Source: Blastomussa wellsi | Lineage: Eukaryota > Cnidaria > Anthozoa > Scleractinia > Plerogyridae | NCBI GenBank assembly: GCA_947652115.1 | Contig: OX393564.1 | Coordinates: 22,565,396-22,629,395 of the forward strand | Length of the DNA: 64,000 nt | Direction of reading: 5' to 3' | Part shown: positions 1-11,900 of the stretch, piece by piece | How the letters are laid out: every line of letters begins with the position of its first letter | Position numbering within the stretch: the first letter of the stretch is position 1 | Notes under the pieces: generated by a model | Databases searched by the model: none | The model's input: the letters and a program-made list of their open reading frames with translations, nothing else | What the model was told of the DNA's origin: nothing | Position numbers and translations under genes: made by a program

Positions 1-380
1 AGCGGCCGCTCGTACTCGCGGGATTCGTCCGCGAATGCTGAATCGCTCGCGCCCGCTAATCTTGCCACTGGCGCAGTCTACGCGCGGGTCACACAGACTT
101 GACCGGAACCGGAAACTGTTCACGAAAAGCTTGCGCGCGGGGAATCTCATCTGGTAAAATCTATTTTTCGTAAAAGTGAGCAGCACTACTATCTCCAGCT
201 GATCGGTGATTGATTGATTGATTGATTGATCGATCGATCGTACGAGCCCGTGATATATCCACATTTCAAATGTTTACAGACGTGCACGTGACTTTTCCAG
301 TGTTAACGTATTTCCGCTCTTCTTCAGCCTACGTGTAGCCGTACCCATGCAGTAAATTGTTGTCGCAAAGCGACGAAACG
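1..380 (+). promoter_or_regulatory. 5' flank and probable 5' UTR of TRPA-a
   Basis: This is the upstream region of the first TRPA-like gene. It holds a short tetranucleotide tract (GATT/GATC units, about 207-240). An upstream ATG at 347-349 is followed at once by CAG and the stop TAA (353-355), giving a two-codon upstream ORF 25 bp before the main ATG at 381. No clear TATA box is visible, and the transcription start cannot be placed. Confidence 0.4.
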
Positions 381-2914
381 ATGAGAAAAGCGAAACACGA
401 AGGTAAAATATCGGACGAAAACATGGCACAAAGAAAGCCAAAACGGGGCCGTGATCTTTTTAAGATCAAAAAGGATGAGAGAGATTCTGAAGGAAAATTC
501 GGGATGCCTCTCGTCGATTTCCAACCCGAGATGCCTGCGACCTTTGTTTATGAAGACAGTGAACCGAGCGATATCGTAACCCCTGTCTCACCGCATACTC
601 TGAAGCTTTTTGAAGCAATTCGAGAAGATGAAATGGAGCTGGTCGAAGAAGTACTCGGTAACCTGACAGACGTGGGGCAAGAGATAGATCGAACCGACAG
701 ACATGGCTTTGCGCTCATGCATGTTGCAGCTCGGTACAACTTCAGCAGAATTGTCCAAACTTTGTTGGATTATGGAGCAAATATTAACATCGGCACAGTC
801 GAGTATCACTGGACGCCGCTTCATTTGGCTGCCAGGTGGGTAGATTAAAAATTAAAATTGCTTTGTCGTTTGCTTGAAATTTTATCTTTAATCTAGTAAC
901 GCCATTGTCAACTAATTTATAACTCGCCGCGTGTGACGCGTTGAAGAGTGCACTCAGTTGCACGAATTCAAACTGGACGCAGTGCACACAGATGGACTTG
1001 CCGCAGAGTGCCCCTAATGCGCCCCGACCTTAAAATCACAAACATGCCTGTGGGAATTCGTGGCTTCGGTTTTCATCCTTTTTGAACGATGAAGATCGTT
1101 TTCGAATATATTTTAAGCAGGCATTTCGATCCCTTAATTATGTATCGCTTCCGGAATTTCAAGACCATTCAAAATGTCAATCATCTGATAATATGGTACC
1201 AATGAGTCACAAAGGATGAAGTTCTGCACGTATTTGGTACTATTTATATCAACCCCAGTCTCAAAGAAAGGTTTTCTGAATTTTGAACTTTTAGGAGGAC
1301 CATAATACATTTGTTCGCCCGATTTGCAGATTAGAATTACAATAGCCTACTGAGCTGATTTTTCTTGTTTGATTGATACGGATTATAAACAAACAAGACT
1401 GCCTTGGACTTGAAAGCATTATCATAAATTGTGTTGATATCTACATTTTAATTAAAGTTGTTGTAATTGCGTGTATAAACGATGCACCACAAGCTAACGA
1501 ACGGAATCTAAACGGCGCTGTATATAAACGACGGAACTCGGAACTGCGATCATGCCCTCCCTCCCTACTTATCTTCTCGGGTAATTTTTTTCTTCTTCAT
1601 CAATTAAAACAAAAACAAAAGCGTCTAAACGATGCACCACAAGCTAACGAACGGAATCTAAACGGCGCTGTATACGACTATGTCTGGTACGGCAAGCTAG
1701 CGACGTGCCTATGAGACGAATTGTTTCGTGTAAATCAAACCTGCACATCGATTAAGATTGTCGTGAACGTCATGGAAAATTGAAGATCGATAAGAAATGA
1801 CGTATTATGTGACAAATGTCTTCTGAGTAGGGGAGGTATGGGGGGCGTTCTTACGTTAAAATGACGGAAAAAATTACTATCATTGTTGACAAGTCGCTTT
1901 CGTGCAGTACAAACGTTGTTCCTACAGTAATGGGCCCGCACTTGTAGGAAAAGGACAAGTATTAGAAAACTTGATTCCCGGCAACAGAAACCGAACATTC
2001 GGAAATCGAACTCGATTGAGTTCGGGTTGGTTGACGCGCAGGCTCGATTTCCTCTCCTCTCTCCAGTCCGGTACCACGACCTGTACAACGGCTGGTAATC
2101 AAGCCTAGTTGACGCGGTTCGGTGGACAGAAAGTTAAAAACTTAACTGAGCGTCTTCTATCTCAGTTACATCCTTCAAACTTGGTGAATACAATCTTCTG
2201 CCATTCATAAATTGCGAAAACGTCAATTTAAAAAATATATATCTTTTCCATCAGATTCCTATACAAACACTGTAATTTCTGACCGCTTCAGTTGCCTACC
2301 CGTCAAGATCGCGTCGAAAACCGCGGTAAGGTCTATTGGCTGTTGACAAGACTCATCATCATTGAAATTTTCATCATAATCTCTAAGGCACTCCACTTGT
2401 GTATGTCGTCAACATTGTGGTTGTGCTTCTCCCAAGTGTGAACTTCCTTTCAGTTAGGGTTGCGCTAGTGCTTGGCAATGACTGCTTATCTGTCAAGTGT
2501 AAACCAGGCTTTTATTCATTGCGTTATTTAGATTCAATGGCCTCTCCACTGTTGATGCTCTTTTGGAACGTGGTGCTGACCCCTCAGTCAAAGGTAAATA
2601 TGGAAGCACTCCACTGCACTTTGCTGCGCGAAGAGGAAACGAAGAGATTGTCAAAGTCCTTTTGGAACACCCGAAGGTCGATGTTAATGTCAAAGATGGT
2701 TCTGAGAAGACCGCATTGCATCTCGTCTGCATTGAAGGGCACAGAAACGTTTGCCAGCTTCTTCTCAACTATGGAGCGGACATTACGGCAGTTTCAGCGG
2801 ACAAAACGACACCTCTTCACAATGCCATACTTAATTGTCATTCAGAGGTTGCGAGAATGATTTTCAACCGAGGTAAACGCTGCATATATGAAGTAATATA
2901 GTTGTAATGTATAG

Positions 2915-2954
<40 letters not shown>

Positions 2955-5900
2955 CGGATTCCAATTTGATTCGCTCCGACGAAGGGCTAACGCTCGAAAC
3001 GTCAGCTCTTGAATCTCTTTACGGTGGCCAATTCACATTATCAACCCAGTTGATAAAACCAAATTATATAGTTGTAATGTAGTTGTAATTGTATTAAATG
3101 TACTGGCATGATCTGTGGCCATTAATTGGTGTGGTAAACAGAGGCTAAACACTCGAACGATGAATGCCACCAAACAGAATCGCTGGCTATTAAAACTGAT
3201 TCGGAGGATTGGGTTAATGCTATTGAAACCATTCTTTAGTCGAGGTAGGTACGTTCTTCAACGCATTTCTTTTCTTTCACAGCCGCTGATAGAGATATCG
3301 ATACGACTGAAGTGGAACTAGTGGAGGACGAGGACTTGCAGAGAAACACAGTGCTGCACATGGCTGCTTGGAATAACGATGTCAAGACCGCTGAACTGTG
3401 CCTTGACAGCGGCTCCGATGTGAACATTACGAAATGCAACGAAAGCACAGCACTTCACTTGGCGGCCATCAAAGGAAACCTTGAGATGGCAGAGTTATTA
3501 ATATCACGAGGAGCTGGTGTCAACGTGAAAGACGGAGACTCCAAAACACCTCTTCACAGGTTATCACATAGATATAGACAAGAAACTTTTGATGTAGAGC
3601 GATTTTCGATTTAGTGTCAAGAAATCACTGGCCAATCACACACTGCCTGGTTGAAAAAGGCCAGCGTGGCTTAGTGCCAGAGTCTTGAGGTAATCACCTC
3701 TCGCGGTGGAAATTATTGCCTCATTAAACACGTTTCTCGATCAATCAGAATATCACGTTTCTTAACCCATTGACTCCTAAACCGGCCGTAACCGGCCGTG
3801 ACAGACCTTGACCTTTGTTCCGCTTCTGACGTCATCAGCTTTGACCAAAATAGGAATCCCATTTATCCCAGTTCTACGGAAGGAAAAGAGCTTTCCAATG
3901 ATACCCAGATGATATTGGGCCAATGGAGCTTGAAATATGCAGGAAAACGCTTAGAATTTTCCGCCAAAAACTAGGAGGAAAATTTCCCTCACTTACCCTT
4001 GGCTACTCCATGTTGAGTATTTCCCGTCTCAATGATGCTTTCGTGGCAATTCTTGAACCGAAAGCAAGCCCAGTAAAAGGCCAACAAAAGCATAAAAAAG
4101 ATACGAGGAAAGGAGAAAGGAAAAGCGAAAAATAAAAATAAAGAAATCGAAAAGCCTAAAGACGTTGGTCACTTTCTCGTCCAATTTTGATTTGTGCGCA
4201 TGCCCGAGCTAAAATATCGTTAAATGCGATACTAGTGAAAAACCTGACATGCCTTCATTCTGCAAATGCATTTTGGAGAAATTTGAAGCATATTTAGACT
4301 ATAACTGACTAGAAAATGTTCAAAATGTCTAAAAAACACGTTTTTTTCAAAAATCTCCAGGAGTCAATGGGTTAAAATCACTTCTGAATTATACTTATTA
4401 GGAATATTGGTGCCGTGATAGTTCTTCAAGCTCCAGAGATCAGAAGACCATGTCCATAGGCTACCGCGCCTCTCGCTGTTCACGCAGTTCAAAAAGAAAA
4501 CGGTTGTAGGAATTTTGACAAATGCATATACTCTACGATCGACTGCCATCACACGCTGACTGAATGAAGTACCAATAATATCAATCTTTTTGCAAGCTTC
4601 AAAACTTAGGAGTTAAGCACCGCTAGCATTCAGTTTTGGCTGACTAGGCTAATATTTTTGGACCTCTCTTGCTCATAAAATCCATAATAATCCATAATAA
4701 TCTTTCCCCATTGTACCTGAGGCGGATTTTTACCAACACATCAACCGTACACGCACACAATCTTAGAAACTCTGAGATAAATTACTATGTCTCCAGACCA
4801 AGAACGGAATACACAACAGGTAGCCTGCACTACAGAGGGTCTGTCCTGTGGAACAAGATCCCATCGGAAATCAGACACCTACCTAGTTTAAAACTGTTTA
4901 AAACCGCACTAATTGGGAAAGATGATTTTTAGTGCACTGCATATTAGAGAATTTTTTATTACATAGGTTTTTACTGAAGGTTAGTTAATTAGTTCGTTAG
5001 TTAATGTAATGTTATTCTGATGATAAAGTTAATTTGATCTTTGTAATTTTTTACACGACTCCTAGGAAGACCATTTTTATGAAAAGATTTCGTGTTTAAA
5101 TAAAGATTGATTGATTGATTGATTGATTTCTAGAGCTGCTCTTTTTAATCAAACAAAGCTCATTGCATTTCTTGTGGAGAAGGAAGCCAAAGTAAACGCC
5201 CGTGATGGCGAGGGCCGTTCGCCATTCCTGAACGCGGTAGCTGCAGGACATGTCGAGTCTGCCAGGGTTCTCCTTAAACTTGGAGCTGACATGAGCGCAA
5301 CCGATCTGCTCATGAAGACCTGTGTTCACATCGCCGTAGAGAACGAGCAACTCAAGATGCTGGCTATGCTTCTAGAGAATCGCTCGGGGATAAACAACTT
5401 GTACAAAGCAGATTTGTGGGACAGGGTTCCTTTGCACTACGCTGCTAAGTCAAAAGATTTAAAGGTAAAAACAATTTTATGATTACATCCTCCACTTAAA
5501 AGCCTGTTAGTAATTGCTTGTGTTTGTTTGCCCTGAGCATCTGCATCGGTAATATTTTATTGTTTTGATAAGCCGACTGCATAGTTTAGTTACAGGTGTC
5601 AGCAATATTTGAAAATTAGACTCCATCTGTCAGGAAAGAAAGTTAGCCTTATCCTGTTTCTCATTATTACTGACTTTCCTTTGATGTAGAAGCCAATAAT
5701 CGTTATTGCATGTGGAAGCGCTTCAATTCAATTCTTTTTTTGACTGTAACATTTGACGTTTATTAGATTTTAGAGCTCGTGTTATCCAAGCAGAAGCGTT
5801 TGTCTTATCGAGATCAGAATCAAAAAACACCTCTTCATCTAGCTGCAGAATCGTCCTCGTCTAAACAAGTGGAAGTTTTAGTCAGGCAGATGGCTGGTGT

Positions 5901-8900
5901 CAATGAGCGAGACGACCTCGGAAGGACACCTTTGCACAGTGCTGTAGGGAAAGGACAAAGGTAATCCTGCTGGCTAGATTTCGCTATCACATGATTGGAC
6001 TCATCTAGAGTCGAAATGAAATGAAACCAATTTACTGTTCAGGTTTCTGGCCGTGACTGGTTGTGGCTATTGCCCATTCCAGAGTTGTGCAGGAAATTGG
6101 GACGAGTTTCATATTTAAACCAATGGAACCAAGTTTGATGGTTCGAACAGAGACCAAGTGGTATGGACATTGAAACATGGTTCTGAAAATCCATACAAAC
6201 GTCTCTAATTGTGAGACAGCGTCCACCAAAACCATATAAACTCTTAAAAGTTTTGTGATCAAACAAAGCAATTTTACAGTTGTCACAAAACTGATCTGAT
6301 TAATGATTTTTGGGGAAGCTGTTTCAAAATTAGAGAGGTTTGTATCGATTTTGAACCCCGTTTCAAAGTCCATAACTTAGTCTCTGTATAACCTGTATGA
6401 ACGTCCCAAAGTTTGTCAAATGACCAATCTCAACGTGATCTTTCATCTGGCGAGGTAAGTGTATTGATTGGATCAAATCTGAAACTCGCCCCAGTTCCCT
6501 GCGAAACTCCGGAATGGCCAATACACCTCAAAGTAGCATCAAGGACGAAATTAGATCGGCCCAATTTCATTAAATGTTCATAGTCGAGTGATATTTCCTT
6601 TTCGAGTTACCTTACAAGAATTATTGGTCAAACGATACCTTTCGTTGGAACCCGGTGCTAGTTGAAGGGTTCACCAGATTGACGCTTAGCCATTTGCAAT
6701 TTATTTTTTATACAGGAAAGCTTGCGTGACTCTTCTAAATATGGGAGCAGACGTTGACAGTAAAGATAATAAATGCCAAACACCCTTGATGTGGTGTGTG
6801 AAAAGAAACCATTTTAAGTGTGCCGAGATTCTGCTTGACTTCAAAGCTTCCATTGACCTGCAAGATACGGACGGCGACACTGCGCTACACATGGCCTGCG
6901 GTAAGGGTTACGCAGCTACAGTGAGTCTTCTCCTGGATCGTGGTGCAAGTTTAACCCTTGTAAACAAACGAGGCCATGCTTCTTTGGAAGTAGCAGCAAA
7001 AGCAGGATCCACTGATGTTGCTATGACGATTGTGAAGCACAAAAGGTTAGTTTCTGAACGGAAAGAACGCAAGCCTTTAACTGAAAAAAAAAAAACAGGT
7101 GACGGAAAAAGACTTTTCCATTGAGCTATCTAGGGTATTGGTAATGTTAGTTGCGATGGCAATGTTAGTTATCATCGCAGCTTGTCCGTCGGCTCTGCTT
7201 TGATATTGCGGCCTGTCCCCTTTGAATTGCCCACGGATGCGGTCAAACCGAAAGAGCATTTCACAGCAACTTTCTGACCTAAAACATTACTTTCAATTTG
7301 GTTTTTTAAAAGTATTAAAACAATACTTTTGTAATGTGAAAAACGCCGAGGAAGTAACAAAAACTCGTGAATACAAAAGTATGGTTAGGAAGATTAAAAC
7401 GGATTACGAACGAAGTACAAAATATGGCGTCCGTGACTAGCTCCTTAAACAGAAACCACAACTTTGTTTCCGAGCTTAAAAACAGATCTTATTCTTTATG
7501 TTCCCATTAAGGTGGACTGAACTTGAAAACTATCAGACAACATCTGGTCAAAGTGCAGTTTCACTCCTGGTTGAACATTTCCCAGATGCAGCCGAAGTTG
7601 TACTGAATCAATGCGTGCATCACTCTCAACACCTCAACCCTTCGGACCCAGACTATGCTGTCACTTACAACTTTAAATATCTGGATCCTGGCCCGCAGGT
7701 ACCAGATTGTTATAAAAGGTTCTCTGCAGTTCAAACGATGATCAAATACAAATGCGAGCGGCTCCTTCTTCACCCTCTCACGCTGAAATTTAACGAGAGG
7801 AAGTGGAACTTGTTCGGAAGATATGTTTTTATCGCCGATTTTTTGACATATCTGATCTTGATGATTCTCTTCAGCATCTTTATAGTCCACCAAAGGCAAG
7901 GCCAGGATTTCAAACCACCCGAACTGACTGGCAACAAGACTGGAGACAACAGCGGGTACTTCAAGCCCAAACCCTCTGATATTTACAAAAAGGATTCTGC
8001 CTTCACAGAATTAATACCCTTCGTCGTCGTGATTTTCGCCGCAGTGCACATATGCAAAGAATTTTTTCAGATTTATGTGCAACGTTGGAACTATTTCAAG
8101 GACACTTCCAACTACCTAGACTGGATCCTTCATATTAGTACTATGTTATTTATGATACCTTACGTCACCCCGCGAAATTTCGTCGATGAATGGTTCTCAA
8201 GCATGAAGGACCCGCGTTTTCTTTGGAATCTTGGAATCGTGGCCATCTTCGTGTGCTACATGAATATAATGCTTTTCCTTAGAAGATATCGATTGTTTGG
8301 TACTTATATATCAATGTATATTGAAGTGACCAAGACAGTTTTCCAAGTTATGATGGTGTTCGTTTTCCTTGTCTTGGGGTTTGCGTTAGTGTTTCACATC
8401 CTCTTCAGGGAACAGGTTAGGGACATCACGATTTTTGTTTCACTGTTAAAACTACTGAATAGGGGTTATTTCATAAGCGGCTGATAGTGACTCGGCTGAA
8501 TGGGTTCAAGACGGAATAGAAACCGGGATTGGGTTTGGTTTTGTGTCTTATTGGCTGAGCAAACGCATCGGGTCATTTGCTAAGCCATGGCCAATCCAAC
8601 ACCGTGGCATGTGTTTGTCAGTCAAGGCGTTCAGTGGCTTAACCCATCCGGGAAACATTGTTTACCAAAGGAAAACATGGAGCAATGTGTTCAATGTAGA
8701 GTGTTTTCACATGACGTCACGGGGGCCATATTGTTGTCCCAAAACAAAGAAATTGCGGCCATATTGGTGTCCCAAAGGACCCAAAGCAATCCTCCGGGTC
8801 AACCAATATGGCCGCTTGTCACGTGTGTGAAAATACTCTATATCATACAGGCAGAAGAATATATTCCGTTTATGATTGGCTAATTTTTCGGCAGAGGAGG

Positions 8901-11900
8901 CTAAGAGCTGGCCAAAAATTCATGGCCATTATTAATTATTCATAATCGATGAAGCGGCAAATTTGAATGCCCTTTTGAAAATTGGCCAAGTAGGTTTGAT
9001 AACATGTTCGTTCGTAAATGTTTGAATATGAAAACTCGACAGAGAGGGCTAAACGATGAAACAATTTGCTCGAAAACGATGTGAGATGAAGATGTTTGAT
9101 CGTTTAGTCGGGGCTTTAGAACAAGCTGCACGAGTGGCAAGCTGAAAACAAAAGAATTAAGGTGGATGGTACCAGTTTTCAGGTTTTTGATTGTCTAAAC
9201 TTTGGAAGAAAAGAGCAAAATATCAGTCCAAGGCCATAACAAAATGCTCGTATGATTCAATTCCATATTTTGTTCTTGACCAAAAATAACAAGTATTTCG
9301 TCATCAGCTGTCACCATGGTAACGGAACTTGATGATTATTCGGACCTACTTTTCAGCTTCTGGTGCATAAAACTTGAAAACCAACCTGGTGACCCCCAAT
9401 TTTTTTCATGTTATAACTTTTGGCATTTGAAAAGGAAACTGTATAATAATTTTAACAAAATTCTACGAAGTGGATTTTTTTATAAACGTGAAAAAAGGCA
9501 ATTTGTGAGTAGAGAAAAATTCCTTTCGTAGAATTTTTTAAAATTACGTCTGACGTTTCCTCTCAGTAAGGGGAAGACATTGAAACAATAAAAAAATAGG
9601 GTCACCGGGCTTGTTTTCTCGGAAAAGCCTTCGCGAGTTCAACAATATCCACGCGCGTCGTCACGCACTTCAAAATCTTGACTTTATATGACTGGCATTT
9701 ACTCATGCTCAGTTTTGACTACCGCTGACCTGTTCGCGTTCATACGCGCGCGACCACGCACTTACCGTCGTTTTGTTTTCTTTGGTCTTCGACACTACTT
9801 TGAGGATCATCTTCGACAATCTCGACTTCGCTGCCGTGAAATTAGTTAGTAGCTGTGTCGTGAACTGTTTTATTGAACGTTTGGCCTCCCGTTCAACGAT
9901 TTCCTTTCAAACTTTCGTTTGATTTGCCATATTTTTTTGAACACGAAGCTGTCAGAAACGATAAATGAAATCAACTCGACACATGGTTGGATGTCGATCT
10001 TCTTTGCGGAAGCACTTCACGGAATATTTGTTCTCATTCTTAGCGGTTGTTTTTTTTTTCGAAGTGCTTGTTTTTTATTGTCTTGCCCTTGTGAGATTTG
10101 TTAGTTTTGGAACTCGCCTTTTGGCAGTAAAACGACCTTTGTGACGAGGCCGGGACTGAACTTCATTATTTTCTTTTTCTTCGTCACTTTGTGGACGAGG
10201 AGTAGTAGGTGTAAAAACCTACTAGTGCGGCAAAGTACACAAAACGAGAGAATCGGGAGTAGGAATTAACCGCTTCAGTTTTAAGAACTTTGCGATCGCC
10301 GACAGGATCGATCGCAGCACAAACGGGAATTTTAACTTCGTAACTCGGGCATTGAGTTCCGAAAACAAATTTTCTGACGCATATCGAATTGTCCAAGAAC
10401 CGGCGCTCAAAGAACAACTTTCTTGTTGATCCAATCTCTGATAAACAGGACAAAAGCAACCTTGCATGTAGTAACCCACGCGCCGCCATATTTGTTTTTA
10501 AATTTTCAGCTTTAAATCTCGCGGACTATCTCGCGCGTGAGACGAGCGCTCGTCACCAGACTTCCCACGTACGAAAAACTGGTACGATCCACCTTAAACA
10601 ATCGTTTAATTTATTGCCAACTGTCGTTTACGAGCGGTTTTCACTTCAGCATCGAAAGTAATCCTGCGTTTACTTTGGTTTTGTATTACTTCGCTTAGTG
10701 CTTGGTTTAAAAATCTCGCGCCAATTTTTCAACGAATCAGATGTAAAACCAAAATTAATCGTGACTCGCGCGAGCACGTTTTTCCACGCTTTATGTCGGC
10801 TAAGTGTAATAGACCTTATTCACAATAGCCGCCATCTTTGTTTTCACATTGTGATGCAAATTAGGCACGTGATTTATGAGGGAAAGGAAGCCTAAATCGA
10901 CAAATTTCAGCTGGTTCCTTATCATCTCTGATAATTTTTTCGTAGTCATGCTTTGGTTTCTGTTTTGTGGTTTAAATAAGCCAAGTTTAACGCAATTTTG
11001 GCACTTTATAAAAAAGAAAACGGCTTACGTAGTTAACAAGTCAAGGTATCGAGTAACTATTTCAAACTAACCTAAAAATGAAATCATTATTCCATAACAT
11101 GGCTCTCAAATGTAGCTTAACCGCAGATACTTTACTATTTAGACCGTCCGATTTTCCGACAAACGGCATCATTTCAATGTTTAGCCCTGGCAAACAACGT
11201 GGCTAATTTGCATTACAATATGAAAACCATCATGGCGGCTATTGTGAATGTGGCATATTACTTCGAGTTTTGGTTGGATCACAAGCTGGATTGTCTCAGT
11301 CCTTTGTGATTGGCCAAAGCAATTACTGTGGTTTTGGTTTTACGACATTCAATTGAAACTCGCTCTATTACCCAATACTGTACTTCACCATTACAATTTT
11401 AGAAATACCAACTATTATTGATTCCAATGCATTCACATTTATTGTAGGTTGGTTATCATACTGTGTTCCACTCCATACTTCGTGTGTTGGTTATGATGAT
11501 TGGAGAGCTGGACTTCGGTGCAACCTTCGTTGATACAATTGGCCAAAGAAATCCTGAAAACCAGAATCCGTATAATCCATTCCCACCAGTGGCGTTCTTT
11601 TTCATCTTTTTGTGTTTGTTTTTACTCTCCGTCGCACTGATGAATCTTTTGGTAAGAAAACATCACTCATGTTGAGATGTATTTTTATATTTAGTGGCCC
11701 AATGTAACTTGAAAAGAATCCTTGAGACGAAACAGGACGTATTACTGTCACGTGTACTCTGGTAAACGTTACGCGACATTGCAAGCATAAAAAAGATTCT
11801 GAACTCCTGAACGGGCCCAATTTTTGGCAGCTTATTGATGACTGTCGGTTCTACAAACTGAGCGGAAGTCTTCTTCAGAGTTTACTGTAAGGCTGTTGGT

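Noticed and set aside
1..10. NotI-like GCGGCCGC at the left edge as a vector junction
   Set aside because: A single restriction site next to ordinary-looking genomic sequence is not evidence of cloning vector.
3923..4135. Lysine-rich ORF inside the TTAA-flanked MITE
   Set aside because: It is short and low-complexity at its end, with no transposase motif; the element is non-autonomous.
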